From NCBI GenBank assembly GCA_029449235.1, contig JANATG010000008.1, positions 1,922,001 to 1,986,000 of the forward strand: a stretch of 64,000 bases of DNA. The letters are read 5' to 3'. This DNA is from Linnemannia schmuckeri (taxonomy: Eukaryota > Mortierellomycota > Mortierellomycetes > Mortierellales > Mortierellaceae). Position numbers and translations under genes: made by a program. Below are positions 47,000 through 56,895 of this stretch, piece after piece. The first letter of the stretch is position 1. Every line of letters starts with the position of its first letter. The notes beneath the pieces were generated by a model. The model made no database searches. It saw nothing but the letters and a program-made list of their open reading frames with translations, and had not been told where the DNA came from.

Positions 47000-49238
47000 T
47001 TACTTGCGAGAACACAAAGTAGCCTGAGGAGCAGTTCGAGAAGGTACTTGCATCTGCGTTACCAACGCAGCTTGGACTAATGCACATTTTTCCAGCTCTA
47101 CTTGTTCAGTCCGCATCGCACCTATCATCTGCACAAGTTCCTGGCTCGTTTCCATATTCCAACTTTTATCTGGCAATATGACAGGAAGGAGAGACTGTTG
47201 TTGCCATTGGGGGAGTCTCGGCAATCTATCTTGTCCGTCTGTGGCAGCCGTTTGTGCATTCGGTAGACTTGAGGGAAGTCGCGCGCTTTTGTCGTCATCG
47301 TTCTCATCGGTTTTGTTGTTGTCATCACCGTTGCTTGACCAGTTTGACAGAGTGGTGATGGTGCGTGATACCATTTGTGGAGAACGAGGCGAGAGGAGGG
47401 ACGATGCTTGTTGGTGATAAGATCCACTGTTTGGCCGCACGGACTTATCCTCGTCGCCGCTCTTAGGTTGATGCGGCTGTTCTCCTTGTGGGTCTCTCAT
47501 AAAAGAATGGGGTCCGACGAGAGGGGATGCTGCCAGGCGTCGAAAGAACTCGTCCTGGTCATCGTACGTCCGCTGAGAAGACCCTGCTGGTGACGAAGCC
47601 AAATAGAATACTCGAAGTAGCTCTTCTTTAAGATCACCATCTGGGTTTTGTGGATCTCGAGCACTGAGAGTGACGATGGTACCTTTCTTCTTCTCGCCAT
47701 TCATCCCTTGCCTACTGGCAATGCGTCTCCTTCTATAGATGACAAATCCAACGAGTGCAGCCCCCACTATCGTTCCTGCTGCAATTCCACCTCCAATGGC
47801 TGCAATATTTGTTGCTGTGTCGCCTGAGTTTGGTGGGGTACCAGTGCCGAAAGATGTTCCAGGTGCTGTGGCCCCTGCTCCTGCTACTATGTTGCGTCTG
47901 AACTGGGTTGTCCATTCATTATTCCTGATGTCATAAACGAGCGGTATGGCATCCATGGTAACCTGTGCGTTCTCACCTACAGAGTTGATCCACAGAGAAT
48001 AAAAAATTCGTATCAGAAAGCGTATAACGGGCAGGCACTCTTCCCCCCCTCTCCCCCCCCCTCCCCCCCCAAAAAAAAAGCAGTAATCCCTTTACCTCCC
48101 CAAACAATGAAGCTGTCGCCAGCAACAACACAGGCCATGTTGGTTCGAGCTTGGCTTGCGTCGGCGGGTTTTCCGATACTCCATGCGCTAGTGGCGAGAT
48201 CGAGAATATGAATGTTTGCTTTCGCGATCCCATCCAATCCTGCGCCGCCAAAGACAATCATTTTTGAGCCTCCAGATGCTATTTAAAGTAAAGTAAGCAA
48301 GAAGGGAGGAAAGTACATGTACAATGTTAGTGAAACTGTTGTGTGGAAAGCGAGGAAAAATAATACATGAAGCACGCACTTACCAGGTATCATGCAATGA
48401 CCGCTCACATCTCCAGGGGATGGTCCGGTCGTATTCTATTGCAAAAAAAGGTGTCATGGCGACGGTATGCAGGGTAAGTTGACTGGATTTAAGTCTGTCT
48501 CGGTACAGTGGACGCTAGGCTCAAAATTTCTACTTCCAAAAAAAGCACCCCTACCACACGGCCCCATCCAGATTCTGGACTGTACTCATTCAAATGGGGG
48601 TTGGAAGTGTTCCCAACCATCGATCTACCTCCATAGTGCAGAAAAGTGTTTCGATAGACTGACCAGACAAACGACTCAAAAAAAATAGGAACAGGCATCA
48701 GAGCTGCAGGCATGTCTAAAACAGGCGAACCGCTGGTGCCAAAATTGGACCTGAAGAGTTGAGTCCCATTATTACTTCCGGCAGGTACGTAAATGCCTCC
48801 AGCTATCAAGTCGACCCCATTCCGGATTCCGGGCTGTTGTGTGACGTTGAAAGGGATTGTGAAATTGATCCAGAGCGCTTCGTTGATGTTATAGGACCAT
48901 ATCATTGGAGCTAGCTGTAATGGGTCCCAAAGAACTAGGTTTCTACGATCCATGGCCGCTACCATCGAGTGCCAGCTGGAGGTCGGAGGGGCAGATCCTT
49001 TAAGGTTTGAGAGTTTTAACCATGGTGGTGCTGAGGTATGCCAAGTTGGGATGGAGAGGTTCAAGGCGATAAACTGATTGATTGGCGTCCTGTTGGCGTC
49101 GAGTCCTCCTTGGATGTATAAAACCATTTCGTCGATAGAGGTATACGCCATGCAACAGACTGGTACTGGGGATTGGGCCAACGTTAGGGTAGAGAGGGTG
49201 GCTGCGGTAGAGATGAACAGTGCAGAGAGTGAGCGCAT
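47000..49238 (-). CDS. K7: transmembrane kelch protein
   Basis: Exons 49238-48555, 48435-48384, 48278-48096 and 47976-47000, 631 residues. Signal peptide MRSLSALFISTAATLST.. to LAQ. Propeller: VCCMAYTSIDEMVLYIQGG, HSMVAAMDRRNLVLWDP, FVWSVYRNTFLHYGG, MIVFGGAGLDGIAKANIHIL. TM helix IAAIGGGIAAGTIVGAALVGF, then YRRRR. Tail: SARDPQNPDGDLKEELLRV, DEFFRRLAASPLVGPHSFMR, LSPRSPQ and a terminal helix SQELVQMIGAMRTEQVELEK. Intron 2 has a GT donor (GTAAGT), unlike most copies. It is the cleanest complete copy: no lesion, early ATG right before the signal peptide. Confidence 0.88.
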
Positions 49239-50101
49239 GGTAGTAGGGGAGCCAGATGGTGTATTGCTTGGGAAAGGGGAAACCGAAAAAACAGCTTCGC
49301 TCTGTAAGATTACGAGTTAATATTCGGCAAGGATGCGTCCGTGAATTATGACGGATTGAAAGGAGACGTATGGCAAAGAAAGACGAGGAAGAAGAAAAGA
49401 AAAGGAAAATGGCGAGAAGACCTGAGAAGAGGGTGTGACAGAAGGAAACTGAAAAAAAAAATAGAAAATAAAAGAGAAAGGAAAGAGAGAGAAGGAAGGA
49501 GAGAGAGGACAGTATATGGGGTCAAGGAACAAATGCAAACAGGAAAAAAGAGTTGCCTTGCTGAGCCTATCCATTTTTTTCCACTTGTGAAAATTGCAAC
49601 TCAGCTCTTGTCTGTTCGTACTTCTTTCTCTCAGGCCTATCTCTATCCCCAACAACAGCAACACATAACCGTTCAACAAACACTATCCCGTAATAAGGGA
49701 ATGGCGAGATGGGATGGCAAGACAGCATTGAGACTTTGCTCCAACTTCCCTAGAATCTCATATTCTCTCAAACATTCTCAAACATTTTTTTCTTTGTACA
49801 TCCAAACCCATCCGACTTTCCAACAAGCTAATCTCTTCCTCCTTCCCTCACTCTCTTTTCCCCCGCTTTCTCTATTCGATTTCCAAAAAAAAAACTGTGA
49901 CAGTGCAATTTGTCAATTACACACCAACAAAAAAAAATGTAAACCTGCGCGAGAGCAAAAAGGATGAGGTGTACTGGATGAGACCGCCTACTAGTCAGTG
50001 TAGAACGGAGAACGAATGAATTCATCGAAGAATTAAGATGGCCCTGTGAAACTAAGTATCGTGAATACACTCTGCTTGCTTTGGGTACATTTTTTTCTTT
50101 T
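49239..50101. other. intergenic region K7 / K8
   Basis: K7 leader, the element near 49590-49612, and AT-rich DNA. No gene seen. Confidence 0.45.
49590..49616 (-). promoter_or_regulatory. upstream element of K7
   Basis: Plus-strand AATTGCAACTCAGCTCTTG then TCTGT, about 360 bp upstream of the K7 start. Confidence 0.45.
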
Positions 50102-52362
50102 TTATTTGTCGGCATCCAGAGGAGTCCGATGAGGATTTGAGTAGGCAGCTCGCATCTGTGCCATCAACGCATCTTGGACTAATTTCCTCCTCTCCAATAC
50201 TTCTTCCTCAGCCCGGATGGCATTCATCATCAATGCAAGCTCCTGCCTCCTTTCTAGATATTGGTTCTGATCCAGGAACACGACCGGAGGTAAAGACTCC
50301 TGCCACTGAGGAGCTCGAAGTTGTCCGCCCTGTTCATCTATGGCATCCGTTTGCGGATTCCGTGGACTTAGTGGTGAAGGCGGCTGTTGCTGTGCGCCTT
50401 TGTCGCCATCACGCTCGTCGCTGCAGTCTTCGTCATTGCCATTGCTTGACCAGTCTGTTATTGTGGTGGTGGTGGTGCGAGACATTATGTGTGGAGAACG
50501 TGCTGATATGAGAGACGGTGGCTGTTGGTGATGAGATCTATTGTTCGACCGCGCGAACTCACCTTCATCACCACTCGGAGATCGGTGTTGTTGTTGCTCC
50601 TCTTCTTGTGGGTCTCTCATAAAAGAATGGGGTCCAGCGAGGGGTGATGCTGCAAGTCGTCTAAAGAAGTCCTCACGGTCATAATACATCCGTTGAGAAT
50701 CCACTGATGATGCTGAGGACGGATAAAGTGGTTTAAGAAGCTCACCCATAGGGTCGCCATCTGGGTTTTGTGGGCCCCGAACACTGAGGCCTATAGCAGT
50801 TTCATTTTTGTTGTTGTGACTTCCTTGCCTGCTGGTAATACGTCTTCTGTAAAAGAGGAATCCAATGATCACAACTACTACTACTGCTCCTGCGATCCCA
50901 CCTCCAATTGTCGCGATATTTATTGTCGACTCGACAGAGCCTGACACGGCAGTAGATCTGGAGGGGCTGAGGGATCCTGACGCGTCTGCTCCCGTGTAGC
51001 GTTTGAACTGTGTTGTCCATTGGTTGTTTCTGATGTCGTAGATGATCGGAACTACATCCTTGTTGACATTAGGGCTTTCGCCTATCAAAACGTCAATGAG
51101 AGAAAACGGAACGTCAAAAAGAAGGTCTTTGGATACGTGTGCAATTTTCACTATCTGCAACAAGCCTGTATAAAGACATTGCGAAGATTTTTTTGTTACC
51201 TCCCCAGGCAATAAAACTATCACCAGAAACAGCACATGCCATGTTGGTTCGTGCTTGGCTAAGTCCAGCAGATGCTCCGGTTGTCCATGTGTTATTGGCG
51301 ACATGGAAGATATGGATATCATCCTTTGCAATTCCGTCTAGTCCTGTGCCACCAAACACAATAAACCTTTGACCACCGTATGCTAATAACATGAAAAAAG
51401 AAGGACGATGTCAGCAAATGAAAGGATTGAATGCAGCAAACTGTCGCACAAAGAAATGGTGTGGAATGTTACACTTGCCAGGCACCATGCAATGACCACT
51501 CACATCACCAGGGGATGTCCCAGTTGTGTTCTATAGAAGAAAAATCATCAATAAGAGGGTGTGGTTAATTAATTGGGTCTTTCATAACGTCTTTAAAGCT
51601 AACCTTTTGATGAAAACGAGCAAAAAGCAACGAGTTTAAAAACAAACGCACCACAGTCACCCATCCACTCATTGGAAGGAGCTCATTGAGATGTGGGTTA
51701 CTCGTGGTCCCATCCATCGATCGTCCGCCGTAATGCAGAAAAGAGTTTCGATAGACGGACCAGACGAACGACTCATGAACAATAGGATCCTGTCTAAAGG
51801 TTGTTGGCAGGGACGAGACAGGTAAGCCGCTGGTGGGGTCAACGGTATGTATGATCATTTGGGTGCCATTGCCAGTCCCGGAAGAGATGTAAACCTCCCC
51901 AGAAGTCAAGTTCACTCCATTCCGGATCCCGGCTTGTTGTGGGATATCGACAAGGACCGAAAAATTGGCCGTAGTCGCCTTTTCGATCGAGAAGTTGCTC
52001 CAAGTCTTTTCAATAATGTTGTAGGTCGACCACAATGCGACTGGCTGCAATGAGTCCCAGATAAAGAGTTTCCCGCGATCCTTGGCTGCCACCATCGAAT
52101 GCCAACTGGAAGCCGGGGGATTGGTGTTATTAAGATTTAGGGGTTTCGACCATGGCGGCGCGGAGGTGTCCCAAGTAGGGATAGTCAGGTCCAAGGCAAT
52201 AAACTGGTTGACGGCTGTCTTGTTGTTGTCGAGTCCTCCTTGGATGTATAGTATCGTCTCGTCGATTTGGGTATATCCCATGCAGCAGACGGGGACTGCG
52301 AGTTGGGCTGAGGCGAAGGTGGAGAGGATTGCTGTGATGAAGAAGAAGATTATAGAAGGCAT
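50102..52362 (-). CDS. K8: transmembrane kelch protein
   Basis: Exons 52362-51652, 51530-51479, 51382-51200 and 51081-50102, 641 residues. Signal peptide MPSIIFFFITAILST.. to ASAQ. Propeller: VCCMGYTQIDETILYIQGG, HSMVAAKDRGKLFIWD, VWSVYRNSFLHYGG, RFIVFGGTGLDGIAKDDIHI. TM helix ATIGGGIAGAVVVVVIIGF, then YRRRI. Tail: SVRGPQNPDGDPMGELLKPL, YYDREDFFRRLAASPLAGPH, SFMRDPQEEEQQQ, LSPRNPQ and helix QELALMMNAIRAEEEVLERR. Intron 2 GC donor. K8 is the partner of K6 in the identical 540-bp tract and shares a second near-identical block in the tail, so it is a mosaic. Intron 3 is open in frame by chance. Confidence 0.87.
51226..51765. repeat. 540-bp tract identical to 45073-45612 (K8/K6)
   Basis: Partner copy of the identical segment described at 45073-45612. 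Confidence 0.88.
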
Positions 52363-53215
52363 GGTTGAGGAAGGAGATCGGAGTGTGCTTAAAAGAGATG
52401 ATGGGAGCACAGTGATATCGTTACTTCAAGGGGTTGAGAGGCTATGTACAAAGAGGGTGGGCGTGTGAACTGTGATTAAGGGAGGGGGACTAAAAAACAT
52501 GAGAGTGAAGGGAAATAAGGTGGCGGCTGGACATGAGAGGAGAGGGTTGGAAAAGAGAAAGTAAGAAAGAAAAAAAATAAAAAAGAAACAAAGAAAGTGA
52601 AAAGGTAAAAACGCACGATAACCAGCAGGGGAACGCTTCCCCTCGTCACTCTCTTTCTCTTGGTGCCTGCTAATTAAAGCTGAAGCGGGAGGGACATCAT
52701 TGGTTTATACCTCTCTTCGTACTCCTTTTTTTTTTTTTTTTTTTTTTTAATAATGAGAATTGTAAACTCAACCCTCGACTGTCCACCCTCGTCAGCCCAC
52801 TCTCCCAATCGCTCTCTTCACAAAATTTTCGTTCACTACCCACACATCACTTCCTTCACAAAGGAAACAAAAACAAAATGTTATTGAACTGGAAAAGGTT
52901 GTTACTAGACTAGCGCAGAGAAACTTCAGATCAGCATCAAAGAAAAACCTCCCTTTCTAATACTTGCCACACTCATCTTGACCTCTTCTCCCAACTGTCA
53001 TTTTCCTTCTCTCTTTCTCGTTCTCCACAGTTTATGGGAGTGTGGCTTTGTAAGTCGGCAGTTGATCACAAACAAACAAACAAACAAAGTGCACCTGCAT
53101 GAGAGCAAAACAAACCCACGAGTGACAAAAACGTGGAGACCGTTATGCATGGGCAGCAAGAAGGGCACTTAGAGTCCGATTTTTAAATGAGGAGTTTGCT
53201 TTGACGCTTCATCTT
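52363..53215. other. intergenic region K8 / K9
   Basis: K8 leader, a T run of about 24 nt at 52726-52749, the element at about 52757-52780, and an ACAA run near 53073. No gene seen. Confidence 0.45.
52757..52782 (-). promoter_or_regulatory. upstream element of K8
   Basis: Plus-strand AATTGTAAACTCAACCCTCG then ACTGT, about 400 bp upstream of the K8 start, next to a T run as in K6. Confidence 0.5.
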
Positions 53216-54483
53216 CTACTTTTTATTTGAACGCAAAATGGAGTGAGGAGGATCTGGATAGGCTGCCCGCATCTGCGCTGCCAACGCATCTTGAACTAAT
53301 ATACTTTTCTCTTATTCTATTTGCTCAGCCCGAATAGCGTTCACCATCCGCACAAGTTCTTGACTCCTATCAACATTTGTTTTTGATCTGGGAATACAAC
53401 GGGAAGTAGAGGTCGCCATCGAGGAGCTCTAGATGGTCTACCTCGTACTTCCGTATTTGATGACTGTGAGTTGCATGAATATCGTCGTAATGACGGCGCG
53501 CTTCTGTCGCCATCGTTGTCGCCGTTGTCGTCACCGCCATTGCCCGACCAATTCTGTAACATGTTGGGGACGTGACACACTGCCTGGGGAGAACGAGATG
53601 ATATGGGGGATAATAGCCGATGATTAGATCCATCAGATCCGTTGCTTGGCCCCATGAACTTATTTTCATCGCCACTCGTAGGTCGGTGTTACTGCTGTTG
53701 CTGTCCTTGCTGTCCTTGTGGGTTTTTCATAGAAGAGTGGGGTCCAGCGATGGGCGAGGCTGCCAGAAGTCTAAAGAACTGGCCGTGCTCATAATACTTT
53801 GGCCTAGAGTACGATGATGGTAGTGACGACGGATAAAGTGATCCAAGGAGCTCTGCTTCGGGATCCCCTCCTGGATTTTGTGGTTCTCGAACAGTGGGCC
53901 CGACGACGGTATCCTTGTTCTTGTTGTCACCCATAGCTTTCCTGCCAGTAATATGTCTCCTGTAGACAAAGAATCCAATGAGCGCAATGACCACTAATGC
54001 TCCTGCGATCCCACCTCCAATTGTCGCGATATTTATTGTCGACTCGGCAGAGCCTGGCACGGCAGTAGACCTAGAGGGACTGCTGAGGAGTCCTGGCGCG
54101 TCTGCTCCCGTGTTGTGTTTGAACTGTATTGTCCATTGGTTGTTCCTTATGTCATAAACGATCGGTACACCATCCATGTTGACCTGACCGCTTTCACCTG
54201 CCACACATTTAAAAGAGAAAAAGGGGTTAGAAAATGTTTCTTGTACTGTGACGTTACACATTAATATCAGCATCGTTCAAAGTCAAAGAAAGTTCGCTAC
54301 CTCCCCAAGCAACAAAGCTATCTCTGGAAACAGCACACGTCATGTTGGTTCGAGCTTGCTTTCCTTCGACAGGTTTTCCAATAGTCCATGTGCTAGTAGG
54401 GAAGTCAAGAATGTGGATGTCGGCCTTTGCGATCTCGTTCAGTCCCGCGCCACAAAACACTATCATTTTTGCGCCACCATATG
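53216..54483 (-). pseudogene. K9: partial kelch-TM copy, exons 3-4 only
   Basis: Exon 3 (54483-54301) encodes MIVFCGAGLNEIAKADIHIL to SFVAWGG; exon 4 starts at 54197 with GESGQVNMDGVPIVYD and TM helix ATIGGGIAGALVVIALIGF. A TAA at 53691-53689 follows a QQQ run, after which the same frame continues HRPTSGDENKFMGPSN. Near 53370 the frame shifts, and the terminal helix carries a further TAA. Exons 1 and 2 are absent; instead the shared upstream element (near 54590-54614) lies only about 110 bp before exon 3, so an internal deletion seems to have removed the first half. Pseudogene with several lesions. Confidence 0.85.
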
Positions 54484-54589
54484 CTATAAAACAAAAACAT
54501 AAAAAAGGACGATGGTTGCAGTTGTGAGCACATAACTGGACTGAAAGGAACGGATAGACACATCGTCGGTTGCAGTTTTTTTTTAATGA

Positions 54590-54616
54590 ATTTGTAAACC
54601 CAGCTCTTAGCTGTCC
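54590..54616 (-). promoter_or_regulatory. upstream element, displaced next to K9 exon 3
   Basis: Plus-strand TTTGTAAACCCAGCTCTTAG then CTGTCC, preceded by a T run. In intact copies this lies about 360-420 bp before the ATG of exon 1; here it is about 110 bp from exon 3. Confidence 0.45.
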
Positions 54617-54789
54617 GCTTTCAGTCCTCTTCCTTGTTTTCTCCCAACCATTCTCGGTGAACTTCTTTGACCGCCAACAGCACATCTGTCATTTTGAAAT
54701 AACAGGATTGCAGGATGGTATGACAAGTAAACCATAGAATACGACTCAACTGCACTAATGATGAATGATGATGAGAGTTTGACTTTTCG

Positions 54790-55270
54790 CTTTTTTTCCG
54801 GTGTAAAAAGGGGTGAGAGGAACTGTGGATAAAAGACAACATTAAAAGGATAGCTCGTGAGATATTTTAGGATCCTTTAGGGGTCCTTCTAGGGTGCCCA
54901 GAGGCCATATTTTGTGACTTCCCACCCCTTTCAAAGCAGGGTAGGATCAGCTTTCTCCTGGTTCTCGTTGAGATTCTTCGTAAATAAAAGGAATTTAATT
55001 CATTGCTTGAGACTAAAAAGAATTTGCTATTTTGATTTTGGATTTTTTCTGGTGTGAACGGGGGTGAGAGGAACCGTGGATAACAAAACAACGTCAAAAG
55101 GATGGATCATGGGACTTTATGAGGCCCTTTCAGGGTACATTGAGGTCATCTTTGTGGCTTTCTATTCCTATCAAGGCAAGGGGGCCAGCTTTTTCCCGCT
55201 TCCTTTTGAGTGTCTTGGTAAGTCGAGGGAATCCTTTTCACCTCTTGAAACCAAAAAATTATTTCTCATT
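54790..55270. repeat. diverged tandem duplication, period about 255 bp
   Basis: Two units, about 54790-55044 and 55045-55270, align along their length: GGGGTGAGAGGAACYGTGGATAA, then CAACRTYAAAAGGATRG, GACTT or ATATTTTA-like variants, CTTTCTATTCC/CTTCCCACCCC, and a CTTGAGACTAAAAAGAATT / CTTGAAACCAAAAAATTAT end. Identity looks like roughly three quarters. Confidence 0.65.
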
Positions 55271-55779
55271 TTTTCGCAAATTCTTTATGGAACGGCGCTG
55301 TACTGTACATTCCACTGTTATTTGTACAAGGTCGCGGGGACCAGATCTCTTTTTGTGTCTCGCGTCCCTTGCATTCGTAACCGAGACTCACTTGGACATT
55401 GCGTTCTGTGGTATTTCACCAACAAAACGTTTCTATACGGTGATTTTTATCTACAATACACCGGGCTATTTGAAACGCCATGCGACCTTTTTTTTTCGAA
55501 TCTATAACAATCCAAAAGATAATCAGGACTTTAATAACTTTTCCAGTCTTCTAGTTGTAGACCAACAACAGAAGCAATGGTTTCCCACTTCTACCACAGC
55601 GAAACCTGAGAGTCAAAGCTTCTAGTCTTGGAAAACGATCACCATCAAGTCAACCAACCATCGATTCTCAAACCGAGCAAGGCGAATCCTTAGCACTACA
55701 GGTTTTATCGTACCACCAACCTCGACGGTTGCCTTTCCCATTCAGGACGGCCTCACCACCCCCGCCCGTTCTTACGGTA

Positions 55780-56895
55780 TCATGATCTTGTCGCCAGTTC
55801 TGCGATTTCATCTTACTCCATCGACCAATACTCGTCAACATGGTCTTCCACTCCGGCAACGTTGCATGCGGCCTCGTCCAATATGGCTTCCGTCACCTCA
55901 AGTTGAGTCCCACAGGGTCGAAGAGGTTTATGGCGCCGTTGAAGACTACCTGAAGAACGATCCGGACCCGAAGCGTATAGCGGCGAAGAAGCTTATCGAG
56001 AAGGAGGACCTTCATCCCCCCCCCCCCCCCCCCCCTACCCTACCCCTACCCCTACCCCTACCCCTACCCCTCTTTCACCCACTGGGAGGGAGGTTCCGAC
56101 TACTCAGCAACCTCCTAGGTGTACGACAAGGTGCACGAACACCCTTCCGGCAGCTACCTCCTTTCAAACCGAGACGGTGCAAGACATGCATTTGGAACTA
56201 GAAAACCTGGTCAAGTCTTTCTGGTCTAAGGGCAAGATCTTTGGCGGCATGCTCCTGTCTATGTAATTCAATCCTGGCTGTGCAGGATTCGAAATCTGGG
56301 TCCTAAAGAATGATCACCAAATTGCCGAAAATGCTGCAGAAGACGCTGCCGAAGCCGCCACACGGTTCCGAGCAAGACTCTGGCCAAGGTTCTCTTCGTA
56401 GTGGAATTCAAGTATCTCGTCAGGACTCGGCTCCTATTGACTATGCCAATCCATTTCAAGTTTTTCCAGACCATCTTCAGGCCTCAACCATCTTTCGGAT
56501 CAATTGTCCTACAAGCAACGAATGCGGCCAGCTTCCACCAACCGATTGAGAACAACGACCCTTGTCTTCAGAGCACTTTCCCAACAGCAAGTGGACCAGA
56601 CCATCAAGAAACCGGAGGAACGGTCTTGATGACAAAGCTTTCAATTCGATTGACATTGCTAACAACAAGACCGCGCTACGACCTGCGATCCAATAACATT
56701 TTGGAGGAACATGGAAGGCATGAAAAGCTTGATCAATATGCTTTACCTTGCTCGAATGTATCTTACCGCCCACGTAATATCCTCGGAGTCAGAGAGACTC
56801 TTTAATAAGGCGGGCATGGTGTATTCGGCAAGAAGGGCTCGGGTCTCCAACGATAACTTTTGTAACATTTGTCCTTTAATAGTTTGGAAGAACAC
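55780..56895 (+). mobile_element. decayed hAT-type transposon remnant
   Basis: The clearest piece is at about 56703-56890: WRNMEGMKSLINMLYLARMY, then LTAHVISSESERLFNKAG and SARRARVSNDNF, the layout of the hAT C-terminal dimerisation domain (short-side Ser, SERLFSKAG, RxRLS..). Upstream there are only short coding-like pieces (for example HRVEEVYGAVEDYLKND near 55910) in different frames, broken by stops and by a C run plus CCCCTA repeats. Terminal inverted repeats and a target-site duplication were not found. The transposase is not functional. Extent on the left is uncertain. Confidence 0.55.
56017..56070. repeat. C homopolymer followed by (CCCCTA)n
   Basis: About 17 C residues run into five or six CCCCTA units. 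On the other strand this is TAGGGG, close to but not the same as a TTAGGG telomere unit. G-rich strand could form a quadruplex. Confidence 0.8.

Larger units (their letters stand above)
54484..55620. other. intergenic region with diverged tandem duplication
   Basis: After the K9 upstream element the sequence consists of the two repeat units at 54790-55270 (listed) and unassigned DNA to 55620. Open frames here are not supported as genes. Confidence 0.45.

Noticed and set aside
55064..55507. Plus-strand 147-residue frame
   Set aside because: It starts inside a tandem repeat unit whose sister unit has no matching frame, and no family is recognisable.
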